The notes beneath the pieces are model-generated. The model ran no database searches and was not told the origin of the DNA. It was given only the letters and a program-made list of their open reading frames with translations. Positions 12,787 through 22,502 of a stretch of 64,000 nt of DNA are shown piece after piece; the stretch's first letter is position 1, and each line of letters begins with the position of its first letter. Made by a program: the position numbers and the translations under genes. This stretch comes from Symbiodinium microadriaticum (lineage: Eukaryota; Sar; Dinophyceae; Suessiales; Symbiodiniaceae). Location of the stretch: positions 53,755 through 117,754 of the forward strand of contig LSRX01001561.1 in assembly GCA_001939145.1 (NCBI GenBank), in the 5' to 3' direction.

Positions 12787-13530
12787 TTGCCGCACATACA
12801 CAAATGCATTGCGCACAAAGCACTCGGCGCCGTCTCCAAGAAAAGAAGACGACGACCACCAAAGCCAAACAAGCCGATCTGTGAACAGCCGATGATGCAC
12901 CTTTCCTTTTCTACAGACCTTCGACATTTCCTACAGGAGCGACTCACCAAGCACAAGCCACACATGCTGCCGCTCCACGTACCCAGTACAAAACTGGTGT
13001 ACCAAAAACACCCATCACTTCAGAAGATTCTTCACAACTGGAGAGCGGCACACAATGCCTGGACACCCGGCACATCACCTGCCTGCACATGCCAAGCAGT
13101 CAAACCACAGGTCGCATCGAAGCATACACATCATCAACATCTGCCATACAAGTGGCGGAACTACATGCCTATCACATAGCCGCAAAGCTTACGCGATCAT
13201 TACAAGCCTGGCACAAACACTATCACTTACCAGTATCCGACACAGAACTCAAGTAGTTTGTGTCAACACAACTGCAAAACCACAAGCAACACAGCAAACA
13301 CCACCTCAACATTCACACTTTCAAAGAAATGCAAACAAAGCCTCCTCCCGGCAGAATACATTGTGAGACCCATTTCCCAAACCGACTGATGTGGTACCAC
13401 CCCACACTTTTTTACCACCAAACCATCACCAACACATTTACAGATCCAGACGTCTTTGCCATTTCTACATCACCACCATTGGCTCACCACTTTGACACCG
13501 ACAATCACCTTTGCAGCATCCTCCCGTGAC
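12787..13530 (+). pseudogene. Region between GIY-YIG and expected RT of the retroelement
   Basis: The open frame 12787-13179 is basic at its start (KKRRRRPPKPNKP) and then has a helical segment with LRHFLQERLTKHK, LPLHVPST and HPSLQKILHNW, ending in PACTC. A second segment near 13330-13510 contains TLFYHQTITNTFTDPDVF. Both resemble linker sequence ahead of reverse transcriptase in dinoflagellate elements, recalled rather than searched. At least one frameshift separates the two. No RT fingers or YADD-type motif follows; at about 13.53 kb the base composition changes and the element appears cut. Confidence 0.4.
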
Positions 13531-13859
13531 GGCAGGAAGGCAGCTGGAGCTCAAGTGCTCTTTCCGATCGTTCCGAAGGATTTGGGCTGGGGCACAGTGG
13601 CCGACGCCCCGCAGGCAAACCGTCCGCACGGAGGATCGCAAGGAGCCTCGGCGGTCATCGCCTTCGACAAGAAGCTCCTCGCTGGCACCAGGGCTGCAGC
13701 CTAATTTGGCGAAAGTCCGGGAAACTTCGTCGGAAAGTGGCTTCCACCCCAGCGGCACGCGGGCAGCCCTTGAACAAGGGATTTGTGACTTGCTTTGGGC
13801 CAAGGCAGGCAGTCAATCTACGCTGCAGCTCCTGGACCTTGCCTTTGGTTTGGAATCCA

Positions 13860-14150
13860 AAATGACGTAAGGTGGCGAGCAAACGTGGTACTGCAAAAGG
13901 CCGACCCAGATTCGATGCTGCGAGATTCCCTGTCGGTGATCGACACTAAGAGTCTACGACAACCTTGTGCGAGACGCGAACCAACCTCAAGAAAAGTTCA
14001 CGGTGCTGGATGCGGCGATTGCGAGGGACCGGGAGAAGATTGACGACCTGGGGGTCCAAGTTCGCTGGGTCGAGCACCAGAGCATGGTGGTCAACAGTTT
14101 GACTAAGGTCCGCGGCAACACGATGCTCTTGGAGAGTTTTTGTCCTCGGC
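13860..14150 (+). pseudogene. Ty1/copia-type RNase H C-terminal remnant
   Basis: Frames read DPDSMLRDSLSVIDTKSL, then after a one-base shift VYDNLVRDANQPQEKFTVLD and GVQVRWVEHQSMVVNSLTK. The order D-x-K-S-L-Y-D, ...RW...L-T-K is the end of the RNase H domain in copia polyproteins. The frameshift between TKSL and YDNL shows it is inactive. Nothing that can be recognised as integrase or reverse transcriptase lies upstream, so only a 3' stub remains. It abuts the A/C-rich element. Confidence 0.6.
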
Positions 14151-15471
14151 AACTTCTTTTCGGCTGGGGGCTGGGAAGAACGTCTAATCTTAAAATCTTA
14201 GAAGACCGGCCGTTATGCTGGCGGGAATGACGAGTGAAACCTCGCCAGTGAAGGCCATCAGCTCAGTGTAATTTTCAAGGTAGTGTGAATCGGCATTCCA
14301 ACAGTCCATCCGCACTTGACCTGTGGCCTTTCGGCTCTCTCTGTAAGGCCCTTGTGCTGATTGCAGCTACCGTTTACTTAATGTTCCGATCTGTCATCAC
14401 AAACATGGCATCGACATTCAAGCACCAACAATACAACCGTGGTGGCCATCACCCTTTGTCACGGCATCTGCTGCAGTTGCCAGTCTCTTTGGCCCACTTG
14501 CCCCCACTTCACTTCTTCCGGGCCTTCCCCGGCCTCAAACCCTTCCTTTTCCCCTGCACGAGTTACATTGGCCCCGAGGGAAGTAGTTTTACCGGGTGAC
14601 CAAGCTTGGAAAGTGGCACACATCGGCTTTCGTTTCCAGACCCGAAACAAGCGGGGCAAGGGGTGCAAGTGGCAGAAACCAGTTAGTTGTCCGATCTTCC
14701 ATGCGTACAGCACCATGCGAGGACGAGGACAAGGATTGGACGGGGAGGGGATCGTTGCTTCGTTAGAACTGGATGGGAGCATATCCTGGAAGCTTGCGAA
14801 GCATTAAGCAGATGTTGGCTCAGCACAGCGGCGACCTTCATGAGACGGAAGCGTCGCCTCACAAAGAATCGTTGTTCTGGTGCACGTGAAGTGACCCAGC
14901 TGGGTCACATGCATGTCGGACCGGTGCTTTTTCCTTTGTTTGTTCCAGCTCCGCATCGAAAAAGGGTTACATGTGGAAGCCGCCCACCAAACCGGGCGAG
15001 CATGCCCTCCCTTGTGGCCGCGATTGGCACGGCCGCACGGCCCATCTCGAAGAGGCGGCTGGGAGCTTCGCCGACTTCACACGCTACGCTGTTTCTTTCG
15101 CTTACGGGGCCCAACACGAGACATCCAGCCACGCGTCCACGACCTGTACCGCCGGCCTTGGGTGTCAATGTAGGCCGCGGTTGAGGCCGGCTTCACGACC
15201 GTCAGCGATTTACCGTGGCTTCCAAGTTCCCCAGAAATCTTTTGCTGGAGACGCCACCATGTCCGGGCCGATATCTTCTTTTAGAGAGGGCACAAATCCA
15301 GCTTCCCTGTTGTTTTGTACTGAGCCAAAGCTCAGAAGAATATTGCCACTTCTTCGCTGCTATGATTGGATCGCGCAGGTGGTCGCTTTCTTGTGTGAGA
15401 TGCCGGAAGTGGACAAGGACGGGCACAAAATGCTTTTGTTGGGCTTGGGCTTAGTGGCTATTCACGCGAAG
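14151..15471. other. Stretch without recognised gene
   Basis: Several overlapping open frames of about 100-190 codons are present on both strands in GC-rich sequence. None has a recognisable domain. Parts may belong to the flanking copia debris or to introns of the ankyrin gene downstream. Confidence 0.45.
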
Positions 15472-15531
15472 GATGCACAGATGCTCGATGGAGCCACCCC
15501 GCTACTGGCCGCAGCTTTGCAGGGCCATGTG
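15472..15531 (+). CDS. Ankyrin-repeat exon
   Basis: After AG at 15470-15471 the frame reads DAQMLDGATPLLAAALQGHV, the first half of an ankyrin repeat (GATPLLAAALQGH), with a possible GT donor at 15532. The protein role is unknown. The same half-repeat recurs at 16724-16786, so this is an exon type used repeatedly by the gene or gene family here. Confidence 0.6.
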
Positions 15532-16432
15532 GTTGCCCCAGTCATCTAAATGGATGCATGTACATGCTCTCCGAGACATAGAACCAAAGAAATTCGCAGT
15601 GCTGAGGTGAACGTGGTGCCCGGCTCCAAGCTTGCAGCCATGCTTGCGTTCTCGTGGCCAAGCCACAGACCACAGACACGCAGGTTGATCGACAAAATTT
15701 GCGACATCAACCCGAGGCAGCATCTCGCGCAGGTGAAGGCAGACATCCACAAGACGACGAAGGATTCACCCATTACACCAGCAGTGGGTTCGGTTGGAAT
15801 TCGAGGAGATGTTAGCTCTCAAGTCCTGCTCTCTTGAGGACGGCGCATCTGCACTGCATGCTTGTGCCCGCCGCTTGACCAGCAGCCGGAGCTGAGAAGC
15901 CTCATCTATCGGAGAGAAGCTTAGAGCTTTTTGTCTGAGGCAACGTACTCCCAAAATCGGCACGCATGTTGGCACATGTCTGTTTAAGCTACATATCCGT
16001 AGAGAGTCGAGAACAACGGTGTGGTTACATGGTGTAATTGTGCCAGCAGCCTGCAGCATGGACTTCACAAAGCGGGTAACAAGAAGCGTCGGGGTCTGCC
16101 ACACGGGACTGGGCCGGGAAAACGAAAGCCAACCCACTGTGGCGCAGCACGATTGTCAACATTGGATGTCCAAAACCCCTTTGGAATGTGAGCATCTTCG
16201 AGCGGTTTGAAGCCCAAGAAGGTAGCGGGAGCGCGATTCATCAAGTCTGGATGCGAAAAAGCGTTGGCTTTTACGGAGAATTCGGCGAGAACGTAAAGAA
16301 TGCGACTTTAGTCGTAGCGCAAGAAGCCCAAAAATAGTGTTATCGCCTTATTGAAGAAAAACACAGCGAAAAGGTCCAGGCAGAATCTCAGAATCATGCA
16401 TACGCTCGCATTGGTCGTCGCTTTGACTGCAG

Positions 16433-16486
16433 GCTCTGGCCACGTAGCGGTTGCGCGGTTTCTCTGCGAAGCAGGAGCGGACAAGG
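16433..16486 (+). CDS. Ankyrin-repeat exon (second half-repeat)
   Basis: Follows AG at 16431-16432 and encodes SGHVAVARFLCEAGADKE, the helix 2 and loop of an ankyrin repeat (GH-x-x-VAR-x-L-x-EAGADK). The 3' end is not fixed; a GA donor near 16488 is possible. It complements the helix 1 half-repeat exons at 15472 and 16724. Confidence 0.55.
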
Positions 16487-16723
16487 AGATCTCTGGAGCA
16501 GTTGCAGACTTGACTAAGCCGTAGCTCCCGCGAGCAGCGATCACCAATCTTTGCCGGTGCTTCTGATTTACGTTTGTGTGTCTCCAGTTGCGGCTTCGAT
16601 GCTGCTTGTCGAGTAGCGATGGCCCCCACAAGATTGCGACATCTTGCACGCATTGTATGTTGATCACGAGAAGTGAGTAGTTGCACGCGGTCACGCAACA
16701 ACATGCATCGATGCAGCATCCAG

Positions 16724-16786
16724 GATCGGGCGATGATGGAGGGAGCGACCCCGTTGTTGGCAGCTGCGCTGCAAGGTCACACGGAG
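16724..16786 (+). CDS. Ankyrin-repeat exon
   Basis: A 63-base exon with clean limits: AG at 16722-16723 and a GT donor at 16787-16788. It encodes DRAMMEGATPLLAAALQGHT plus E, nearly the same half-repeat as at 15472. Twenty-one codons with both junctions in phase 0 allow loss or gain of the exon without changing the frame. It lies about 450 bases upstream of the PDK start. Confidence 0.6.
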
Positions 16787-17237
16787 GTTGGGCAGTAGAT
16801 CTTTTTCGACAGATTTCGCCAGCCAGTTAAACGAAATGTTCGTTGCGGTGTGCTGTTCTGATTTGCCACCGCGTTAAATGCTCGGTAACCTGGATTCGAT
16901 GAAACTCCGAGGAGCCTATCCGACTCTAAGCTGGAACAAGTCGGATACATGCACTGCTGCTTGTAGTTCCAAGCTCGGAAGTTCGCAAGTGTACGACGGA
17001 GTCAATCGGGAGCGGAGCGAGGCTTTTAAGCCCCGCGCCGATACAGCACCTGTGTTCAACAATTTTGCTGTGTCAGCCTGCTAACCTCTGAATCCATTGG
17101 CAGAGTCCGATCTCTTGATGTTTCGCTGCCTCCCAGCACGCATTCAGCCCGAGAGCTTACTCAGGCACATAAAGACAGTCCAACCAAGCTACTGTGGCAT
17201 TGCCTTGCGCCCTAGCACGACGCCAATTTCCAGCGCC

Positions 17238-18362
17238 ATGGTCTTCAGGCTCGTTGCCTTGCCTCGGCAACTTGCAAAACAAGCGGTTCGTCAGTGTAGT
17301 GTAGCGAGCGAGATCGCAAAATACGGTGCCATGAAGCCGCACCCGCAGAGCATCGAAAGTGTGTTGAGCTGCAAGGATGTGAAACAGCTTGCCGAGTTCC
17401 TGAAAACAGAGTATCCCATACGCTGTGCGGAGCGCATCCAGATGATCGAAGCGTTGCCTGGCTGGTCATCAGCGCCTGAGCTTCAAGAGGTACACAGACG
17501 GCACTGGAATGCCTTTGTCGCAATGCGTCACTTTCAGAGCTCTGACGACCTCACACTCTTCACTGAAGTTGTCGATGACATCGTCAACAGCAACAAAGAT
17601 GTAGTCGCATTGATGGCAAAGGCCATGCAGTGGTTGTCCCGGGAAAGACCCGAGCAGTTCCATGCAGAATTTGTGGACACATTCCTTGACAACTTTCTGT
17701 TGAATCGACTTGGCAGCAATGTACTTTTGTCGCAGTATCTTGCGGCTGTTGACAAGACAAGACTGGTCGTGGGGACTATTGACCCACATTGTGATGTTAC
17801 GGAGATCTGCAGGGAGAGTGCAGAGGAGGTTCAGCGGATATGCAAATACTATACACAGCTGGCTCCATCGATCTCAATAGAGACGCATGACGTGACTGCG
17901 GACGATCAGTCCGATTTAAAGTTCGCATTTATCCCTGGCATCATCAGCTACATAGTGCAAGAAATTTTGAAAAACAGTGCTAGGGCCACACTGCATCACC
18001 TTCTATCAGAAGTCGATGTTGATCGGTTTCCCATCAACATCGTTGTTTCTGGTGATCATAAGCGGGTCATGATCCACATCAGTGACCGCGCAGGTGGAAT
18101 TCCTTTTGATGTTGGTCAGCATGTGTGGTCATATCTCTACACGACGGCCCTCAACGACGTCAGCTGTTTGGCTGGATTTGGTGTCGGCCTCCCAATCTCA
18201 CGGCTCTACGCGAATTATCTGGGCGGTTCCATGAATCTTGTATCCTTGCCGGGATATGGAACTCACGCCTATGTGTATTTTCCACGGCTCAACTCAGAGC
18301 AGGTGGAAGTTGTACCCGATAAAGACCACCCATGGAAAAGGGCTGACAACTTCATTCTGTGA
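17238..18362 (+). CDS. PDK: Mitochondrial pyruvate dehydrogenase kinase family protein, intronless
   Basis: A GHKL-type protein kinase of the PDK/BCKDK family that phosphorylates and shuts down the mitochondrial pyruvate (or branched-chain) dehydrogenase complex. The ATPase signature motifs are all present: N-box EILKNSARAT, G1 box DRAGGIPF, G2 region LAGFGVGLPISRLYANYLGG and G3 GYGTHAYVYF. The LAGFG and YLYTTA stretches resemble PDK more than BCKDK. The N-terminal four-helix regulatory part is also present. The ATG at 17238 sits in a good context (CGCCATGG) and opens a basic, Arg/Gln-rich leader, MVFRLVALPRQLAKQAVRQ, that looks like a mitochondrial presequence. An upstream in-frame ATG at 17118 is possible but less typical. 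The product is 374 residues, slightly short for the family. There is no intron, unlike its neighbours, which hints at a retroposed copy. Confidence 0.9.
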   Translation: MVFRLVALPRQLAKQAVRQCSVASEIAKYGAMKPHPQSIESVLSCKDVKQLAEFLKTEYPIRCAERIQMIEALPGWSSAPELQEVHRRHWNAFVAMRHFQSSDDLTLFTEVVDDIVNSNKDVVALMAKAMQWLSRERPEQFHAEFVDTFLDNFLLNRLGSNVLLSQYLAAVDKTRLVVGTIDPHCDVTEICRESAEEVQRICKYYTQLAPSISIETHDVTADDQSDLKFAFIPGIISYIVQEILKNSARATLHHLLSEVDVDRFPINIVVSGDHKRVMIHISDRAGGIPFDVGQHVWSYLYTTALNDVSCLAGFGVGLPISRLYANYLGGSMNLVSLPGYGTHAYVYFPRLNSEQVEVVPDKDHPWKRADNFIL

Positions 18363-18868
18363 TGTGCGAAGTTTACCCGGGCTTTGCCAGAGCCGGAGAT
18401 AATAGCAGCCACAGTGTTGCCATGCAGAGGGATAGAAGCTGGGCTTGCAAGTGCACCAGCGGTTGTGATGCGCAAAGCCTCCGACATCGCTGCAAATCTC
18501 AGAACTCCCAAATGCGTGTGGTCCTTGGAGCCTTGGACACTAAGGACGTGTCGAACCTTGCTGTATGTCGACCAATCTTGGTACCTCGGACGTACAAACC
18601 CTCAGGAGATCAACAGCTTCATGCGAAGCATGCTCGTGTCATCTTGTGGCCAATTGGCATGGCAGTGGCTGCCCGCTTCAGAAACTTGAAGACTGGAGAA
18701 ACCCAAAGACTATGACTGCACATTGTCACTGCAGATGGACAAAGTGTGCTGGTCACGATTTACGACTTGAGTAGCCCGGTGCTCACCAATCCGAGCAGAG
18801 GAAAATAGGCAAGAATGCAATTTAGTTTGTTGGAGCATGGATGAAATCTCACCCCGTGATGGCTGCAG

Positions 18869-18907
18869 GTGGTGCGTTATCTGTGTGATGCAGGAGCTGA
18901 CAAGGAC
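18869..18907 (+). CDS. Ankyrin-repeat exon (second half-repeat)
   Basis: After AG at 18867-18868 the frame reads VVRYLCDAGADKD, helix 2 and the following loop of an ankyrin repeat. The exon is only about 39 bases. It parallels the exons at 16433 and 19637. The downstream donor is uncertain. Confidence 0.5.
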
Positions 18908-19151
18908 TGTTGCGGGTGGCGAGTTCTGTACATGCACGTCAAAGATGTTGGTGCGAGAGACATACTTGTGCATGAGAGTTTGGAGAGGATCGCACCATCT
19001 GTGACGGAGTCACTGCTTTTCATGCAGCTGCAGAGCGGGGCTCACAGATGGGTGGTCATTTAGGATACTTAGGTAGTGAAGACGCGGATGACACGGACAA
19101 ATGCAGGATTACAGAATGTTAATTCTCGCCACATCTCTTGCTGCTGTCCAG

Positions 19152-19189
19152 GCGAGGTCATGCAGAGGTGGTGCAGTGCCTTTGCGAGG
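19152..19189 (+). CDS. Ankyrin-repeat exon (second half-repeat)
   Basis: After AG at 19150-19151 the frame reads RGHAEVVQCLCE followed by a GC donor candidate at 19190. This is a typical ankyrin GHxEVVxxLxE helix. Confidence 0.5.
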
Positions 19190-19238
19190 CATTTCTTTGG
19201 ATTGTATTGCTCAGTCACAGTGTGAGGGTTTGCAAAGA

Positions 19239-19327
19239 TGCTTGCAAAGGTGGGAGCAGACAAGGACAAGGCAATGCGAAATGGCCTGACGCCCTTGATG
19301 GCTGCTTGCCTCCAGGGCCACGAGGAG
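19239..19327 (+). CDS. Ankyrin-repeat coding segment
   Basis: The frame MLAKVGADKDKAMRNGLTPL continues MAACLQGHEE to a GC donor candidate at 19328. It joins the end of one ankyrin repeat (GADKDKAMRN) with the start of the next (GLTPLMAACLQGHEE), the longest uninterrupted ankyrin piece in the window. The upstream limit is not set: no AG directly precedes it, so a few bases of the start are approximate. Confidence 0.55.
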
Positions 19328-19636
19328 GCCGAGATCTGAACATGGCACGCAGAGTCTTTCGTACGTCAGAAACTCTTCGGTCTCTTTTTGTGCAAACGTT
19401 GATTCCGGGGCCTGACGCAGTGGCTTCAAAAACAACGGCCCGGAAAAACGGAGGTGGATAGGGACGCTGCCATCCCCCATGAATGCCAGCAGACGCCTGG
19501 TTGCGGCCGCAAACGCCAGTGGGGTGATACAGGGACATGCGTCGCTGCAAACAAGCTCTGTTGTCAAAGTCTCACTCTGCGCTGTGGTCATCCCAGTTGC
19601 TGAATTTGAACTTCTGATCCATCGCAAGCCAGTCAG

Positions 19637-19666
19637 GTGGTGCGTGTCTTGTGCGACAACGGAGTC
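19637..19666 (+). CDS. Ankyrin-repeat micro-exon candidate
   Basis: After AG at 19635-19636 the frame reads VVRVLCDNGV, matching VVRYLCDAGA at 18869. Short, so chance similarity cannot be excluded. Confidence 0.35.
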
Positions 19667-20422
19667 ATGATGGAGACCCCGATGCGTGAGGATTGGGGCA
19701 ATCTTATCACCATCGTGGCGAGACAGTGATTTCTGCTTCGTCTGCTGGCTTTGTCGGTGCTACCAATTCAAACTCCTTGCTCCTTGCAAGAGGCTGATGC
19801 CGCAGCATGCCACAGCAGCCATATCGCTTATGCTCACAGGATCTGGTGTTGGCTGCCGTGACTCTCATGAAGCAGCAGCCATGATCTCGGATCGTGGTGT
19901 GACTCGAGATGTGCATTCAGAAATTCAGCTAAGAGCCAATGTGCAGTATTCCCAAGGCCGCATTCTCAGATCTTCCTGTGCGATCCGGGGATGCATGGTG
20001 TCGAGGCTTCGGACGAGCCGTCGCCAGCCTTTTAAGATCATTGTCCTGTTATGTCCTGTTGACCCCACGCCTTCGTATATTAAGGTCACTGGTTGCCCTA
20101 AAAGACAGCTGTATGAGCCTCTGGCTGGTTGGCCCCCAGTCCCCAAGGGAGCAGGCAATGTCATCCGTGAACAGGGCCCTCTGAAAAAAAATCTTGACTC
20201 AACTGGCAGCTATGTTTAAGCAATGCCTCGTTCCTGCAAGCTTGGTTGCTTTCACGGAAAGAAGCATGTGTAAACAGCACGGGTATCGCATGTCAACAGA
20301 TTCAGTGATGCGCATGCATGTGTCAGGAGAAGCATTGGCGGCAGATGCCTGAAGTCCAACCGGTGATATGAAGTGTGCATGGGCTCGGACCGTGTGCATT
20401 TGCCCGCATTGCTGCTTCAGGC

Positions 20423-20465
20423 AAGGTGCGACATCGTTACATGTTGCTGAAGCCTTACGAGATTT
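20423..20465 (+). CDS. Ankyrin-like fragment, weak
   Basis: The frame reads QGATSLHVAEALRDL, resembling an ankyrin helix 1 start. No flanking splice site is convincing. It is reported only because of its position within the ankyrin exon series. Confidence 0.25.
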
Positions 20466-20871
20466 GTTGCAAGCTAGCTGTCCTCAGCCCTCGTTGAGAA
20501 TGCAGTGCCCTTGTGAAAGGCGGCCCTCCATGGGCATTTGGGTGTTGTAAAGCAGCTCTGTGCTAATCTTAGCCTGATCGTCAAAGCATGCTGTGCCTGA
20601 GAGCGGTCTGCGAAGACACCAAGGCAGCGCACGTGCCAGTGTAGAGGCCGCCATGCGCGTCCGCAGCCTGAGAGTATGCACAGCGCCAGCCGGGGGTTCA
20701 CTGTCTTTGGGGAAAAGGCTACTAAAAGGCTTCCTTTCAACCTTCACTTCCAAGCCATAGACCCCGTGAACATCATCTCTTTGCAGCTACTGCCGGGTAG
20801 GCTTGTGCAAGCTTAGACAGCAGTGGCAGCAACATTGCAGAGGGCATCGTGAGAAAACGTCCCGTGCTGAG

Positions 20872-20937
20872 GTAGGCTCAACACCACTCCTGGCAGCCGC
20901 GCAAGCAGGCCACAGTGAAGTGGTCGCTTGCCTGCAG
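20872..20937 (+). CDS. Ankyrin-repeat exon, both helices
   Basis: A 66-base exon bounded by AG at 20870-20871 and a GC donor at 20938-20939, encoding VGSTPLLAAAQAGHSEVVAC then LQ. It carries both helices of an ankyrin repeat (STPLLAAAQAGH and SEVVACLQ) in 22 codons, phase 0. Confidence 0.6.
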
Positions 20938-21381
20938 GCCAAATTAAAAGAACCAGCTAGTAATTCCCACTCGTTCCGGGAGCTTCCGGCAGTATTGTTC
21001 TCGTCCAAGCACTTGCGACATGGCGACGTGTTTCCGCATGCAACAGACGCGGCCTGCCAGCTCAGGTGCGATTCCTTTGCCAAGCCGAGGCAACAGTGCT
21101 GCAACTGCATGTTTGAGTTTGACATCTCTGCTTCCAGAGTCCAGAGTCCTTCTCGTGGTTCCAGCGTGGACCCAAGATGATTCCCTCCGGATGTATTGCT
21201 TTCCTGGCCTTTCAGTTGTTTTGCCAAACCCGCGGAAGAAAGTTCACAGTGGACTACCACACCAGGACCAACATATTGCTCGGTGAGGAGAGCATCATAC
21301 GATACCATCGTATACCAACCCTCACGCAACTGACGACAGCTACTGCTTCTGCAGCTACTACCAGTACCACCTACAACTACC

Positions 21382-21655
21382 AGTACCACCACCACTACCA
21401 GTACCAATACCAGTACCAGTACCAGTACCAGTACCAGTACCAGTACCAGTACCAGTACCAGTACCAGTACCAGTACCAGTACCAGTACCAGTACCAGTAC
21501 CAGTACCAGTACCAGTACCAGTACCAGTACCAGTACCAGTACCAGTACCAGTACCAGTACCAGTACCAGTANACCACCACCACCACCACCACCACCACCA
21601 CCACCACCACCACCACCACGACCACCACCACCACCACCACCACCACGACGATTAC
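21382..21655. repeat. (CAGTAC)n hexamer array followed by (CCA)n, with an N at 21572
   Basis: About 28 near-perfect CAGTAC units (21398-21571) pass through a single undetermined base into a CCA trinucleotide run with rare CGA interruptions. The Tyr-Gln and Thr repeats in the + frame are translations of the array. The N probably marks an assembly join, so the true array length is unknown. Confidence 0.95.
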
Positions 21656-21846
21656 CAAACTAATGCGAACACTGCGACTGTGCCACTGCCACCGGTGCTA
21701 AACGAAATGTCTTGCATTCAATTCCTTGCACATGCGAATGTTGAACCGTTGATGCATGGGGCCGGAATTCTGTCCGGGACCAAGACTTGTCCAGTCCGGG
21801 ATTCAGTTGGTTCTTACTTGCCTGAGAGTCCGGACAATTTCAGCAG

Positions 21847-21891
21847 GCGGATTTGAACGTTGCGACTGGCAATAAAGACGGCGCGCTGCTC
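21847..21891 (+). CDS. Ankyrin-like fragment, weak
   Basis: Following CAG, the frame reads ADLNVATGNKDGALL, similar in layout to ADPLNAATNGATPLS at 22456. It may be the loop and helix 1 start of a diverged ankyrin repeat. Confidence 0.25.
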
Positions 21892-22455
21892 AGACGCCCG
21901 ACGATGGCTGTGACCCGCAATTTCAATCACGAGCCGCCGTGCCAGAGCTGAAGGTGAGTCTCCACTCATGGCCGCCGTTCTACGAGATCATGCAGAGGTG
22001 CTTTGTTGTGGGGAAGCACGGCGTAAGTCCATCGAGCACGACAGCTGACAGAGACGAATTAGATGCTTCTGCCGATCTGCGTTGACAGAAAAGCTTTAGA
22101 TCGTGTGAGGTCGATGGGGTTAGCAAGCAAGCATGCTAGAGGCTGCATGCCGTGCTGACGTAGTGCCAGCATTCGCTGAATGAACTGCCAGGTTGTGCAG
22201 GTTCTGTGCCAAGCTCGTGTGCCTTTGCCAAGCAAATCACATACCACATTGACATGTCCGTTCAGAAAGACGTTCTTACTCCGGAGTTGGCAGAGTCACA
22301 GCGTCTTTTTGTTCTTCGCTTGTCTAGCACAGAAGGCCAACATCTCAGCGCAGGATGCTCATGCTGTGGGGTGCCCCTAAAGCTCCGTTCGATTCCTGCT
22401 TAACCTTGTGCGCGAAGCGAGAAGTATTCAGGTATTTCTTGTTGTGCGCATTCAG

Positions 22456-22502
22456 GCCGACCCGCTGAATGCAGCCACCAATGGTGCTACTCCGTTGTCA
22501 CG
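22456..22502 (+). CDS. Ankyrin-repeat-like exon fragment
   Basis: After CAG at 22453-22455 the frame reads ADPLNAATNGATPLS, the inter-repeat loop and helix 1 start of an ankyrin repeat. The end is not determined. It is the last ankyrin signal in the window. Confidence 0.45.

Larger units (their letters stand above)
9186..13530 (+). mobile_element. Decayed retroelement with GIY-YIG endonuclease, dinoflagellate type
   Basis: A 4.3-kb block whose plus strand is strongly enriched in A and C and poor in G and T, unlike its surroundings. Open frames follow each other in different phases, as expected for one or two long ORFs broken by indels: 9186-9827, 9960-10409, 10388-10798 (polyproline from a CCA run), 10680-10979, 11076-11957, 11954-12895 and 12787-13530. 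A GIY-YIG endonuclease-like region lies at 12242-12521. The next part, with a HPSLQKILHNW...CTC motif, resembles the segment preceding reverse transcriptase in many dinoflagellate predicted proteins (recalled from knowledge, not searched). No reverse transcriptase catalytic motif was found before the A/C-rich character ends near 13.5 kb, so the element looks 3'-truncated. The order, endonuclease before the expected RT, suggests a permuted Penelope-like element. Termini are not defined. Confidence 0.6.

Noticed and set aside
17097-17237. N-terminal extension of PDK from a TTG or from the ATG at 17118
   Set aside because: TTG starts are not expected here, and the ATG at 17238 has a better context and opens a presequence-like leader. 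The 17118 ATG cannot be fully excluded.
21177-21701. 174-codon frame with Tyr-Gln and poly-Thr runs
   Set aside because: Produced by the CAGTAC and CCA arrays and crossing an undetermined base.
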